Part shown: positions 9,959 through 19,173 of the stretch, piece after piece
Numbering within the stretch: the first letter of the stretch is position 1
Layout of the letters: every line of letters begins with the position of its first letter
Assembly (NCBI GenBank): GCA_022821275.1
Contig: JAJEDY010000021.1
Location: forward strand, 16,592 to 80,591
Reading direction: 5' to 3'
DNA length: 64,000 nucleotides
DNA from: Candidatus Latescibacterota bacterium
GTDB taxonomy: Bacteria > Latescibacterota > UBA2968
Notes under the pieces: generated by a model
Told to the model about the DNA's origin: nothing
Seen by the model: only the letters and a program-made list of their open reading frames with translations
Databases searched by the model: none
Position numbers and translations under genes: made by a program

Positions 9959-10407
9959 AAATTCTCGTTTTACAAGGTCCCAATATCAACATGCTGGGGC
10001 GGCGCAAAGCAGAGCACTACGGTACTGTGACAATGGACGAGGTTCACGCACGTCTCGAACAAAAGGCGGATGGTCTGGATTGCGAGATTGCGTGTTTTCA
10101 GTCGAATTACGAGGGAGCACTCGTTGAAAAAGTGCAGGAGATGCGCGATTCTGTAGATGGTATTCTCATAAATCCCGCAGGGTTGACCACAACGAGCGTA
10201 TCGCTGCGAGACGCGCTTGAAGACGCGGGTTTACCACTGGTCGAAATTCATCTGTCCAATATCCACGCGCGGGAAGCATGGCGGCGGCATTCTCTGTTTT
10301 CTGAAATTGCAGTGGGTATTCTTGCCGGATTCAGGTGGCGAGGCTATGTGTCGGCGCTTGAGATGCTGGTCGGTATGTTGCGAGATGAAGTAAAAAGTGA
10401 GAGATGA
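9955..10407 (+). CDS. aroQ: Type II 3-dehydroquinate dehydratase
   Basis: A 150-residue protein of normal length for the dodecameric shikimate-pathway enzyme that turns 3-dehydroquinate into 3-dehydroshikimate. GPNIN (Asn10), the catalytic Tyr22 in HYG, the FQSN-EG motif, His99 in EIHLSN and the Arg/His pair in AWRRHS are all present. Odd points: the family NPGAYTHTS loop reads NPAGLTTTS, so the substrate-contacting His of that loop is Thr79, and FQSNHEG reads FQSNYEG. The enzyme may be active but tuned differently. It overlaps accD by 4 bases. A weak hairpin at 10454 may end the operon. Confidence 0.9.
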   Translation: MKILVLQGPNINMLGRRKAEHYGTVTMDEVHARLEQKADGLDCEIACFQSNYEGALVEKVQEMRDSVDGILINPAGLTTTSVSLRDALEDAGLPLVEIHLSNIHAREAWRRHSLFSEIAVGILAGFRWRGYVSALEMLVGMLRDEVKSER

Positions 10408-10453
10408 GAAGTGTGAATCGGTGTACAACTCTCACCTCTGTCCATCCTGTTAT

Positions 10454-10475
10454 CCCGATCTATATCGGGGTTTTA
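10454..10475 (+). terminator. Possible weak terminator after aroQ
   Basis: CCCGAT and ATCGGG form a 6-bp stem with a 4-base loop, followed by GTTTTA. Short but well placed between convergent genes. Confidence 0.45.
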
Positions 10476-10513
10476 TCCTTCCTCCATCCTTCCTATTTAC
10501 TCTCTTAACTTTT

Positions 10514-11242
10514 TCACTCCCGGTAAAGGTCAAATGTCTCTATAAATTGGGCGATAGATTCTGGCACGAGGTCGGTGATGGAATCTCCTGCTCGGATGCG
10601 TTTGCGTACCTCAGTAGAGGAAATATTGCCAAAGGATGGGGGTAGTTGAAGAGGGTGTACGCGGTTTGTAAAAGGCGCGCATTCGGGGCGTGACATAAAT
10701 CTGTGAAAGACTGCCCGCGAAGGATTTTCGCGGTTGGCAGATATAATGTGACACAGTGAAAATAGCACCGTGAGTTCAGCGATCATGTCGGTGTAATAGC
10801 GCGGATCAAAGATGCGTATCAGGGTGTCGTATCCGACGAGAAAGTAGATTTGGGTGTCGGGTGAATAATGTGCTCTGAGTGCGCGTGCTTTGTCGATAAA
10901 GCGGGCATGGCTACACCCAGCAATTGACAGGCAGGTGCCCAATTGGGTATCAGAATCCGCGTAATTGACCATCATGGCGAGGCGTTGGCCCAGGTCTGCA
11001 CCAAAGAGGGCTTTATCGACATTGGCTTTGGCGAGGAGGAGGACGATTTCGTCAAAGTTAAAAGCATTTTGTGCATGGTGTACAAGTGCTTCGTGGGCAA
11101 GGGTGAGCGGATTAAAGGATGCGTCGAGTACCCCGATATGTTTGGGTTGTGGAGGTGCGGCTCGATGTACAAATCGCACCGCAGGGGTATTGTGGGGATT
11201 GAGGCTATCTATGAGGGTGCGGTAGTTTTCAAGGGTGTCCAT
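10514..11242 (-). CDS. NadD-like nicotinate/nicotinamide nucleotide adenylyltransferase
   Basis: A 242-residue nucleotidyltransferase-fold protein. GVLDASFNPLTLAH (residues 38-51) is the nucleotide-binding motif normally written GGTFDPxHxGH; the first His is Thr and the Gly is Ala. FLVGYDTLIRI and ISSTEVRKRI are the other two family motifs, the latter typical of NadD/NadM enzymes. Members join ATP to nicotinate or nicotinamide mononucleotide to make (de)NAD. A 35-residue N-terminal extension precedes the domain, which is unusual for NadD. It runs divergently from the Lol-like operon, 48 bases away. A different nucleotide acceptor cannot be excluded. Confidence 0.75.
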   Translation of the reverse strand: MDTLENYRTLIDSLNPHNTPAVRFVHRAAPPQPKHIGVLDASFNPLTLAHEALVHHAQNAFNFDEIVLLLAKANVDKALFGADLGQRLAMMVNYADSDTQLGTCLSIAGCSHARFIDKARALRAHYSPDTQIYFLVGYDTLIRIFDPRYYTDMIAELTVLFSLCHIISANRENPSRAVFHRFMSRPECAPFTNRVHPLQLPPSFGNISSTEVRKRIRAGDSITDLVPESIAQFIETFDLYRE

Positions 11243-11290
11243 GATGAGAGAAATTTATGTTAGAGGCTGGTGTGGGGCAAGGAGAAATAC

Positions 11291-12058
11291 ATGAGGATAT
11301 TACAGATGGTTTACCGATTGTTTTTAATGGCATTTGTCATTCTGTTTGCCAATCCCGTTGCGCCGTTGGCATCTGAGCGGGATGTGGAATCTATTGTGAG
11401 GAAAATCGACGAACTTTACCGCAGCAAAACCAGCGTGGCGGATATGGAGATGCAGATTGTTACGCCGCACTGGGAACGCACGCTGTCGCTGAGGGTGTGG
11501 ACAAAGGGGATGGATAAGACGTTCATCCGCATCGATGCGCCCAAAAAGGAAAAGGGCGTTACGACGCTGCGTATCGGCAACGAGATGTGGAACTATCTTC
11601 CAAAGACCAATAAGGTGATAAAAGTGCCGCCCTCGATGATGATGGGGTCGTGGATGGGGTCGGATTTTACAAATGACGACCTCGTCAAAGAGTCGTCAAT
11701 GCTCAATGATTATACCTACGATCTGATTGTGCCGGATGACGCACAACCGGGTTTTCTGTACATCCGGTTCATTCCAAAGGAAGATTCTCCGATTGTTTGG
11801 GGCAAGCTCATCACGGCTGTGCGGGCAGATGATCTGATTCCGGTGTGGCAACATTTCTACGACGAGAAGGGCAATTTGATGCGGGTCTTGAATTTCAAGG
11901 AGATTGTGTCATTTGGCGGCAAGACGATTCCATCTTTGATGGAGATGGTGCCGCAGAACAAGGACAGGCACAAAACCGTTATGCGTTATCTCAAGGCCGA
12001 GTTTGATGTGCAGATAGATGACGATGTATTCACGCGGCGCAATCTTCAGAGGAAATGA
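11291..12058 (+). CDS. Outer membrane lipoprotein-sorting protein, LolA-like
   Basis: A 255-residue exported protein. The ATG at 11291 is 7 bases after AAGGAG and gives a clean signal peptide (VYRLFLMAFVILFANPVAP) ending before ASE. The mature part matches the LolA-like fold family of soluble lipid or lipoprotein carriers: GVTTLRIGNEMWNYLPKTNK and PPSMMMGSWMGSDFTNDDL are typical. It should act in the periplasm as a hydrophobic-cargo carrier. It is the first gene of a tightly packed operon with two permeases, an ATPase and a barrel, so the cargo is probably handed from the ABC complex to this carrier. Confidence 0.88.
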   Translation: MRILQMVYRLFLMAFVILFANPVAPLASERDVESIVRKIDELYRSKTSVADMEMQIVTPHWERTLSLRVWTKGMDKTFIRIDAPKKEKGVTTLRIGNEMWNYLPKTNKVIKVPPSMMMGSWMGSDFTNDDLVKESSMLNDYTYDLIVPDDAQPGFLYIRFIPKEDSPIVWGKLITAVRADDLIPVWQHFYDEKGNLMRVLNFKEIVSFGGKTIPSLMEMVPQNKDRHKTVMRYLKAEFDVQIDDDVFTRRNLQRK

Positions 12059-13269
12059 CGATGCTCAAAATAGCATTTCGCAATATCTTCCGCCAGAGGC
12101 GGCGTACTGTGCTGACTGCGCTTGCAATGATCGTGGGGTTCACGCTTTCGTCGGTCTTTATTGGCTGGTCAGATGGCGCGTATTCAGATATTATTTCAAT
12201 GTTCACGAGGAATCGCATCGGGCATATTCAGGTGCATCGCGCGGGCTATCTCGACAAGCCGTCGCTTTACGATGTGATCGAGGGTTATGAATCTATTGGC
12301 GAAAAAATTGCCGGGGTTGATGGGGTAGAGGCATGGACGCCGCGTATCTATTCGGCGGGGCTCGGTTCGGTGGGCGATAAGACAATGGGAGTGCAAATTA
12401 TCGGCGTGGATGTGGGGCGCGAGGTGAAGGCCACGCAGTTTGATCGAAAGATCACCAGAGGGGCGATATTTTCAGACGCCGCGCGCGAAGCGATTCTCGG
12501 CGTTGGATTGGCGCGTATTTTGAAGGCGGATGTAGGTCGCGAAATTGTGCTCGTCACACAGGGAACAGATGGTGCTATCGCCAATGATTTGTACACGATT
12601 ATCGGCATTGCGAAAAGCGGCGATAAAGCGACTGATCGGATGGCGTGCTATCTCCATATCAATGACGCGCAGGACTTGCTCGTGCTCAATGGGCGCGTTC
12701 ACGAAATTGCCGTGATCGCTGAAGCGTTGGATCGCGTTCCCAAAATCACCGCTGCGATTGAGGCACAGATCAACGATGCAAAGCTCGAGGTATCGCCGTG
12801 GCAGGTCGTCGCCAAATCATTTTATCGCGCAATGCAGGCCGATAGACAGGGCGATCTTATCGGGCGCATGATTATTATGCTGATTGTCGCTATTGGCGTG
12901 CTGAATACGGTGTTGATGTCGGTTTTAGAACGCACGCGAGAGTACGGCGTGTTGAAAGCGATGGGGACAAAGCCGAGTCAGATCTTTGGCGTGGTGGTGG
13001 CTGAGGTGACGTTCATCGCGCTTGGTAGCATTATCATTGGCGCAATGTGTGGCGCGAGTCTCAATTATTTGCTGTCTATCTACGGCATTTCACTGCCGCA
13101 AGAGTTCTCCTATGGGGGTATTGTGTTTCAGACGATGTACGCCGCGGTCACTGTGCGAAGCCTTGCAATTCCCGCAGTTACGGTTCTTGTCTCTGCAATT
13201 TTTGTCAGCCTGTTTCCCGCGCTGAGAGCTGCGCGAATTGCCCCGGCCAGCGCGATGAGAACGCATTAG
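12055..13269 (+). CDS. ABC transporter permease, FtsX/MacB family (first)
   Basis: A 404-residue inner-membrane permease with the MacB layout: an N-terminal helix after the RNIFRQRRRT segment, a large periplasmic domain of about 220 residues, and three helices at the C-terminus, including the conserved LERTREYGVLKAMGT coupling segment. Such permeases (LolC/E, MacB) do mechanotransmission rather than true transmembrane transport. Its ATG overlaps the carrier-gene stop (ATGA), and a second permease follows 5 bases after its end, so the pair probably forms a heterodimer. Confidence 0.92.
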   Translation: MTMLKIAFRNIFRQRRRTVLTALAMIVGFTLSSVFIGWSDGAYSDIISMFTRNRIGHIQVHRAGYLDKPSLYDVIEGYESIGEKIAGVDGVEAWTPRIYSAGLGSVGDKTMGVQIIGVDVGREVKATQFDRKITRGAIFSDAAREAILGVGLARILKADVGREIVLVTQGTDGAIANDLYTIIGIAKSGDKATDRMACYLHINDAQDLLVLNGRVHEIAVIAEALDRVPKITAAIEAQINDAKLEVSPWQVVAKSFYRAMQADRQGDLIGRMIIMLIVAIGVLNTVLMSVLERTREYGVLKAMGTKPSQIFGVVVAEVTFIALGSIIIGAMCGASLNYLLSIYGISLPQEFSYGGIVFQTMYAAVTVRSLAIPAVTVLVSAIFVSLFPALRAARIAPASAMRTH

Positions 13270-13274
13270 GAACT

Positions 13275-14504
13275 ATGTCCTGGATACTGATAAAGCTCGC
13301 GTGGAAGAATCTCTTTCGGCATAAACGCCGCTCCATCATTGCTGCGACAGCGATGGGAATTGGTCTTGCTGCTCTTATCTTTGCCGATGCACTCTGGTTG
13401 GGGATGGAGCAGAACATGGTCAAAACGGCGACGGCGTCATTTCTGGGAGATGGACAGATTCATCGAGAGGGGTTTTCCGACGAGCAGGTAGTCGAGTTGA
13501 CGATTAACCAGCTCAATGCGGTGGTCGCCGATCTTCGGCGGGATGGTATCGTGGCGCACTTCACCTTACGGACATTCGCCTTTGGTATGATAACTTCACC
13601 CGCAACTGTCGCGGCGGTCAATCTCGTGGGTGTGGATCCATCTACCGAACAGTATCTGTCTCTAATTGACGATGCGATTATTGAGGGCGCGTATTTTGAG
13701 GGATCAAATCCGCGGGATATTGTCATCGGTGAGGAACTCGTGGAACGCCTTGAGGTGGGGTTAAACGACAGGGTTGTCGTGACGGTGGCGCAAGCCGGGA
13801 GCGGCGATCTCTCGCAAGAGATGTTTCGCGTTTCTGGTATTTATCGTTTTGCCGACGAGGAAATGAACAGCGGCATGGCGTTTATCCGATTGGGGAAGGC
13901 GCAGCAGATGCTCGCACTCGGCGCAGGGACGCACGAGATCGCGCTGAAGTTCATTGATTCGACATTAGCCGAGGATCAGAATCTGCCGTTTTGGAGAACT
14001 TATTCGCAAGGGGGAAACAAAGCGCGCAGTTGGACAGAGGTTTTGCCAGAGGTGCAAGCGATGTTCGAGATGTCGAAGTTCAGCAAGTACATTATGGGTG
14101 TTGTGCTGTTTGGCGTGGTTGTTTTTGGCATTGTCAATACGCTGTTTATGTCGCTTTACGAACGGATGTTTGAATTTGGCGTGTTGCGAGCAATTGGCAC
14201 GCGGTCGTTTGGCATGGCGCGACTGATTCTGTTTGAGGCAGGGGCGTTGGCAGTTCTGGGTATTGTTTTGGGTACGATTTTTGGGTTCTGTGTCACTTTA
14301 ATTTTTGCGACGATTGGCATTGACTATACGGGGATCGAGATGATGGGAATCACCATGCAGGAGTTGATCTATCCTGAGATGCGTATCCAGCCGTTCATTT
14401 TTTATTCGATCTGGATCTTTGTCTTCACGCTTATCGCGGGGCTGTATCCGGCGCGGTATGCGGCGAAGATGTCTGTGGCAACGGCGATGCGAAAGAGTTT
14501 CTGA
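13275..14504 (+). CDS. ABC transporter permease, FtsX/MacB family (second)
   Basis: 409 residues from the ATG at 13275 (MSWILIKLAWKNLFRHKRRS). The open frame extends back to 13047, but that stretch overlaps the previous gene in another frame and is not coding. It has the same architecture as the first permease: N-terminal helix, periplasmic domain, three C-terminal helices and the YERMFEFGVLRAIGT coupling segment. The two proteins differ enough to be distinct subunits, as in LolC and LolE. The ATPase gene follows 11 bases later. Confidence 0.92.
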   Translation: MSWILIKLAWKNLFRHKRRSIIAATAMGIGLAALIFADALWLGMEQNMVKTATASFLGDGQIHREGFSDEQVVELTINQLNAVVADLRRDGIVAHFTLRTFAFGMITSPATVAAVNLVGVDPSTEQYLSLIDDAIIEGAYFEGSNPRDIVIGEELVERLEVGLNDRVVVTVAQAGSGDLSQEMFRVSGIYRFADEEMNSGMAFIRLGKAQQMLALGAGTHEIALKFIDSTLAEDQNLPFWRTYSQGGNKARSWTEVLPEVQAMFEMSKFSKYIMGVVLFGVVVFGIVNTLFMSLYERMFEFGVLRAIGTRSFGMARLILFEAGALAVLGIVLGTIFGFCVTLIFATIGIDYTGIEMMGITMQELIYPEMRIQPFIFYSIWIFVFTLIAGLYPARYAAKMSVATAMRKSF

Positions 14505-14515
14505 AGGAGATATCC

Positions 14516-15208
14516 GTGGCACCTGTCATTGTGACAGAAGGAGTGACCAGGGTTTATTCGGACGATGGCGTGCCCGTTCACGCCTTGCGCGGGATTGATT
14601 TGACCATTGAGCGAGGTGAATTTGCGGCGTTGGTTGGGCCATCTGGGTCTGGAAAAACGACTTTTCTCAATGTCATCTCTGGGCTGGATACACCAACAGA
14701 TGGAAAGGTATGGCTCAATGGCAAACTTTTGTCGCGTATGAGCGGTAACGCGCTTTCGGATTTTCGACGGGACAATATCGGATTTGTTTTTCAAGCGTAC
14801 AATTTGATTCCTGTGCTGACCGTCGAGGAGAATATCGAATACATCATGCTCCTGCAAAAGATACCCAAAGCTGAACGGCACGAGCGCGTGCTGGCGATAC
14901 TGGATGAGGTGGGATTGGGTGGGATGGAGAGTCGCAAGCCGACGCAACTTTCGGGTGGACAGCAGCAGCGGGTCGCTATTGCGCGGGCTATGGTGTCTCA
15001 GCCCGCGACTATTATGGCGGATGAACCGACAGCGAATCTCGATTCAAAGATTGGCGCAGAGTTGCTCGATATGATGTATCGGCTCAATATGCAGACTGAA
15101 ATGACATTTATTTTTTCTACGCACGACCCGATGGTGATGGCGCGCGCGCGGCGGCTGATTACGCTGAAAGATGGACAGATTGAGCGCGATGAGGTGAGGT
15201 CGCCATGA
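14516..15208 (+). CDS. ABC transporter ATP-binding protein, LolD/MacB family
   Basis: A 230-residue ATPase with every expected motif: Walker A GPSGSGKTT (41-49), the Q-loop in FVFQAYNL, signature LSGGQQQR, Walker B IMADEPTANLD and the switch His in STHDP. It would power the two adjacent FtsX-type permeases. The start is a GTG at 14516 behind AAGGAGA. Its stop overlaps the start of the barrel gene (ATGA), linking the ATPase and the outer-membrane protein in one transcript. Confidence 0.95.
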   Translation: MAPVIVTEGVTRVYSDDGVPVHALRGIDLTIERGEFAALVGPSGSGKTTFLNVISGLDTPTDGKVWLNGKLLSRMSGNALSDFRRDNIGFVFQAYNLIPVLTVEENIEYIMLLQKIPKAERHERVLAILDEVGLGGMESRKPTQLSGGQQQRVAIARAMVSQPATIMADEPTANLDSKIGAELLDMMYRLNMQTEMTFIFSTHDPMVMARARRLITLKDGQIERDEVRSP

Positions 15209-16374
15209 GATGGCTCGTTGGGCCAATGATTGTGCTTTTGCCACATGTCGGCATGACTGCACAACTGAGCGGTTTTTACAAGAGTTTTTCCGTCGCCTTT
15301 GATTCGCCACACGCGGGTGTTCCTGTGAGGGGTATGGTGAGTAATCGGCTGCGGATTAATCTCGCCAATTCGTTCAGTGAGTACATGTCGTTTGATCTCG
15401 CCTACGACTTTATCCTGCGTATTCAGAATGAGAACCGGGCGGAGGTCCTTACCATTGATCCGCACGATTACCGCGTTGCCGATCTGAGATCGCCTATTTA
15501 TCCCGGCGACAATGAATTCAGTAGCGTCGGTGTGTTTCAAAACTTCGACCGCGCCAGTGTGACAACTCGGTTGCCATTTGCAGATGTGATTGTCGGGCGC
15601 CAGGCAATTGCGTGGGGAAGTGCGCGGGTCGTCAATCCGACGGATGTGATTGCGCCGTTTATCTATAGTGAATTAGATACGGAAGATCGACCCGGTGTCG
15701 ATGCCGTGCGCGTGCGCCTTCCGATTGGAGCATTGAGCGAAGTCGATGTGGGGTATGTGTTTGGGCGGGACTTCGCGGTTGATCAGAGCGCGTTTTTTGC
15801 CCGCAGTCAATTCAATGTGGCGGAAACCGATGTGTCGCCGCTGTTCGTCCATTTTCGCGAGCAGTTGCTCGTTGGTATTGATGTTGCGCGTGGTATTGGG
15901 AGTGTTGGTGCGTGGATAGAAGGTACTCGCGTTTTTACGATGGGACGAGATGCTGCGATTAGCGACTATTTTCGCATATCTACGGGCGCGGATTACAGTT
16001 TCGGTGAGACTTATGGATTCATCGAATATCATTTCAATGGAGCGGGGGTGCGCGATCCAGAAGATTATCTCGTCAACTTAAATCGCTCGATATATCGCGA
16101 TGCCGCTGTCTATCTTATGGGCGCTCACTACTTCGCGCTCGGTGCCACCCATCAATTCACGCCGCTGGTCGCGTTGAGCGGACAGTTTCTCGCAAATGTC
16201 ACAGATCCTTCATTCTTTTTTGCACCTGCTATCGAATACAATATCGAGCAAGATTTCTACCTTTCTGCGGGTGCGTTTATAGGTATTGGCGATCGTCCAC
16301 AGGGTGAGTATTTCCAATCTGAGTTCGGCGGGTATTCCAATATCCTGTTTCTTTCGTTCCGGATTTACTACTGA
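15205..16374 (+). CDS. Predicted outer-membrane beta-barrel protein of the ABC operon
   Basis: A 389-residue exported protein with a short signal peptide (cut about after GMTA) and alternating amphipathic strands throughout. It ends in LSFRIYY, an aromatic C-terminal strand typical of BAM substrates. VGRQAIAWGSARVVNPTDVI recalls the DUF1302-type porin-like family, but I would not insist on it. Co-translation with the ABC genes suggests that it is the outer-membrane end of the same path, receiving or exporting what the LolA-like carrier brings. The substrate is unknown. Confidence 0.75.
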   Translation: MRWLVGPMIVLLPHVGMTAQLSGFYKSFSVAFDSPHAGVPVRGMVSNRLRINLANSFSEYMSFDLAYDFILRIQNENRAEVLTIDPHDYRVADLRSPIYPGDNEFSSVGVFQNFDRASVTTRLPFADVIVGRQAIAWGSARVVNPTDVIAPFIYSELDTEDRPGVDAVRVRLPIGALSEVDVGYVFGRDFAVDQSAFFARSQFNVAETDVSPLFVHFREQLLVGIDVARGIGSVGAWIEGTRVFTMGRDAAISDYFRISTGADYSFGETYGFIEYHFNGAGVRDPEDYLVNLNRSIYRDAAVYLMGAHYFALGATHQFTPLVALSGQFLANVTDPSFFFAPAIEYNIEQDFYLSAGAFIGIGDRPQGEYFQSEFGGYSNILFLSFRIYY

Positions 16375-16479
16375 CGCAAGCCAGACTTTGATCATTTTTC
16401 TTGACTTCACCTTTACTACGCGTTTTCATATCAGCGCAACGGAGATAACTGATAACAGTTTTTTTTAGGAGGTAACGCG

Positions 16480-17343
16480 ATGCATGTGGGTATGCGAATC
16501 CCGCCGATGGGGCGGGAAATGGGTCTGGATGGCATTATTCAGTGGGCAGCAGAAAATGGTTTGGGGTCGATTGATTTGCCAGAAGTAGATGCTGAAATTC
16601 GCAAGTTGTGTGACAGTGCTGGGATTGGAATTGGTACTGTGGATTGGGGAGCAGGCGGTGGGTTATTGAGTAAAGATGAAGGTGCGCGAGAAGAAGCTGT
16701 AGCCGCGATGAAAGCGCGCATTCAGGCAGTTGGTGAATACGGTTCAGGGGTGATTTTTTTATGTTTGGCTCCCGATGACCGATTGCAGGCACGGGCTGAG
16801 ACATTTGAGGTGTTCAAGCAGGTTTATCCAGAGGTTGTGAAAGAGGCAGAAGCACACGGGGTTTTTCTCGCTATAGAACCCTGGCCCGGTCCGGCGCCTG
16901 CGTATCCGAATTTGGGTTGTACACCCGAGACCTTGCGAGCGGTTTTTGAGGTTGTTCCGTCACCCAATCTGGGTATTTGTTACGATCCGTCGCATTTTGC
17001 GCGCATCGGGGTCGATTACAAGCGGGTACTGATGGAGTTTGGCAGCCGGGTGCGGCATGTGCATGCAAAGGATACCGAATTGTTGGCGGATGGATTGTAC
17101 GAGTTTGGCTGTTTGGGCCAATCGTTTGGGCAGCGCTACGGTTATGGCGAGGGGTGGTGGCGTTACTGCATTCCCGGTTGGGGCGTGGTGGATTGGAAAT
17201 GGGTGATTGCGCGTCTGGAAGAATTGGGCTATGACGGGCCGCTGGCCATTGAATTGGAAGATCACCGCTACAGCGGTAGTGCCGAAAAGAATGCAGCGGG
17301 TATTTTGGCTGCGAAAAGCTATCTCGAAGATATTTTGGGATGA
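16480..17343 (+). CDS. Sugar phosphate isomerase/epimerase family protein (xylose isomerase-like TIM barrel)
   Basis: A 287-residue TIM-barrel protein. AIEPWPG, YDPSHFARIG, VRHVHAKDTE and AIELEDHRY carry the Glu, Asp/His, His and Glu metal-ligand positions of the AP-endonuclease-2 superfamily, which epimerises or isomerises sugars using a divalent metal. The substrate is not predictable; such genes are numerous in bacteria living on plant or algal sugars. AGGAGGT precedes the ATG. It is followed at once by a strong terminator and looks monocistronic, separate from the ABC operon 105 bases upstream. Confidence 0.85.
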   Translation: MHVGMRIPPMGREMGLDGIIQWAAENGLGSIDLPEVDAEIRKLCDSAGIGIGTVDWGAGGGLLSKDEGAREEAVAAMKARIQAVGEYGSGVIFLCLAPDDRLQARAETFEVFKQVYPEVVKEAEAHGVFLAIEPWPGPAPAYPNLGCTPETLRAVFEVVPSPNLGICYDPSHFARIGVDYKRVLMEFGSRVRHVHAKDTELLADGLYEFGCLGQSFGQRYGYGEGWWRYCIPGWGVVDWKWVIARLEELGYDGPLAIELEDHRYSGSAEKNAAGILAAKSYLEDILG

Positions 17344-17365
17344 ATCATTCGGTACCGAGCAAGGC

Positions 17366-17403
17366 AAAGCCTCCACAAGCGATGTACTGTGGAGGCTTTT
17401 TGT
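17366..17403 (+). terminator. Strong terminator between convergent genes
   Basis: A 12-bp perfect stem (AAAGCCTCCACA with TGTGGAGGCTTT) with a 10-base loop and a T-run. Symmetry of the A and T tracts suggests that it also serves sucD on the other strand. Confidence 0.92.
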
Positions 17404-17420
17404 CTTTTAAGTAGTAATGC

Positions 17421-18302
17421 TTATAGGGCGCGTTTCATTGTTGCGCCCATTTCGGCGGGGCTTTCGCACACGTGAATGCCGGCTTCTCGAAGCGCGGTCA
17501 TTTTGTCGGCGGCGGTGCCCTGGCCGCCAGAGATAATTGCGCCTGCGTGCCCCATGCGTCGCCCCGGAGGCGCTGTTTGGCCCGCAATAAAACTGACTAC
17601 GGGTTTGCCAAAGTGCGCTTTGATATAAGCGGCTGCTTCTTCTTCTGCGGTGCCGCCAATTTCCCCGATCATGATGACGGCATCTGTGTCGGGGTCGTCC
17701 TTGAAGAGCGCGAGGCAGTCTGTGAAGGTTGTGCCAATGATTGGGTCGCCGCCAATGCCCACACACGAGGATTGACCAAAGCCACTGTCGGTGAGTTGAG
17801 AGACAGCTTCATAGGTGAGTGTGCCGCTGCGCGAAATAACACCAATGTGACCTTCGCGGTGAATGGCGCCGGGCATAATGCCGATTTTGCACTTGCCCGG
17901 AGAAATCAGGCCCGGACAATTGGGGCCGATCAAGCGCGTGTTTTTATCGGTCAGATAGTGTTTGGCTTTTAGCATGTCGAGCACGGGAATGTTCTCGGAG
18001 ATGCAAACGACCAGAGGTAAGTCTGCATCGGCTGCTTCCATGATGGTGTCGGCAGCAAAGGGCGCGGGAACAAAATTGGCCGATGCCGTGGCACCTGTTT
18101 GTTCTACGGCATCGGATACAGTGTCAAAAACGGGTATGCCATCCACGCTCTCGCCGCCTTTGCCCGCGTTGACCACGCCGACGATTTGAGTGCCGTATTC
18201 GACCATTTGTTGCAGATGAAATCGCGCTTCGCCACCCATTGCCCTGCTGCTGGAAAAGCTCTGGACGATTACGCGGGTGTTGCTGTCAATGAGGATGCTC
18301 AT
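17421..18302 (-). CDS. sucD: Succinyl-CoA synthetase alpha subunit-like protein
   Basis: 293 residues, the normal length. The alpha subunit binds CoA in its N-terminal Rossmann domain and carries the phosphohistidine; [10 protein letters not shown] (His252) and the GPNCPGLI and SRSGTLTYE motifs are intact. The CoA-binding loop is unusual: the family QGFTG-(K/S)QGTFH stretch reads [16 protein letters not shown], with the glycines changed and about four residues inserted. No beta subunit (sucC) is next to it, whereas sucCD usually form one operon. It could be normal SucD with sucC elsewhere, or a paralogue for another acid such as malate. GGAG precedes the ATG; rpiA lies 21 bases upstream on the same strand. 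Confidence 0.85.
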   Translation of the reverse strand: MSILIDSNTRVIVQSFSSSRAMGGEARFHLQQMVEYGTQIVGVVNAGKGGESVDGIPVFDTVSDAVEQTGATASANFVPAPFAADTIMEAADADLPLVVCISENIPVLDMLKAKHYLTDKNTRLIGPNCPGLISPGKCKIGIMPGAIHREGHIGVISRSGTLTYEAVSQLTDSGFGQSSCVGIGGDPIIGTTFTDCLALFKDDPDTDAVIMIGEIGGTAEEEAAAYIKAHFGKPVVSFIAGQTAPPGRRMGHAGAIISGGQGTAADKMTALREAGIHVCESPAEMGATMKRAL

Positions 18303-18323
18303 AAAATCTCCAGTTTTCGTTTA

Positions 18324-19001
18324 CTAAAGAGTTCGTTCTTCAATTGTGCCATCTGTTTTGCCGATGATGATGCGATCTGTCAGGTCAATAAAAAGGCCGC
18401 ATTCGACCACGCCGCACAAGGCGTTGATTTTTGCTTCGAGCGCGGGCGGGTCGTCGATGTGCCCAAAATCGCAATCGATGATGTAATTGCCGTTGTCTGT
18501 GACAAAAGGGGCGTTGTCCTGCGCATTGCGAAGTGCGGGGTGACAGCCCAGGTCTGCGAGCAGGCGTTGTATGGCTTGCCAGCCAAATGGGATGACCTCA
18601 ACGGGCAGGGGAAAAGCTCCCAGATGTGCCACTGGTTTAGATTCGTCGGCGACGATGATTTCCCTATCGGATAGAGAGGCAACGATTTTTTCTCGCAAAA
18701 GCGCACCGCCGCCACCTTTTATGAGATTAAAGTCCGGGTCAAATTCATCCGCGCCGTCAATGGTTAAGTCAATGCGGGTAACTTTGCCGAAGTTGATGAG
18801 TGGAATATTTTCCGATTCTGCCTGAATGCGCGATTGTTCTGAGGTGGGTATGCCGCATATATCGAGTCCTTCAGCGATGCGCTGGCCGAGCTTCTGAATT
18901 GCAAAAAAAGCCGTTGATCCCGTGCCCAGACCGACGACCATGCCATCTTCGACATATTCGGCAGCCCGTTCTCCTGATAGTTGCTTGGGGTTAATTGTCA
19001 T
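18324..19001 (-). CDS. rpiA: Ribose-5-phosphate isomerase A
   Basis: A 225-residue enzyme that interconverts ribose 5-phosphate and ribulose 5-phosphate in the pentose phosphate pathway. GLGTGSTA, the DGADE motif and KGGGGALLREK carry the phosphate-binding and catalytic residues of the RpiA family. Its length is normal. It precedes sucD by 21 bases on the same strand, so the two are probably co-transcribed from the 170-base gap that also serves the divergent HTH-MBL gene. Confidence 0.95.
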   Translation of the reverse strand: MTINPKQLSGERAAEYVEDGMVVGLGTGSTAFFAIQKLGQRIAEGLDICGIPTSEQSRIQAESENIPLINFGKVTRIDLTIDGADEFDPDFNLIKGGGGALLREKIVASLSDREIIVADESKPVAHLGAFPLPVEVIPFGWQAIQRLLADLGCHPALRNAQDNAPFVTDNGNYIIDCDFGHIDDPPALEAKINALCGVVECGLFIDLTDRIIIGKTDGTIEERTL

Positions 19002-19173
19002 ATCTGTTCCATCCCTCGTGATAAAAACAAGCCAAAGATAAACGGAAGATAGTGTTTTGGCAATAATTTTGACCCAACGGGCACGGTATTTTTTTATTTA
19101 TTTTTTTTCGAAATTGTCATACTCTATCAAACAGGTAGGGCAAAGTTGAATGTGATTAAATTCGGAGAAAACG

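Noticed and set aside
13047..13274. The upstream extension of the second permease frame
   Set aside because: It overlaps the well-supported C-terminal helices of the first permease, and the family N-terminus begins at 13275.
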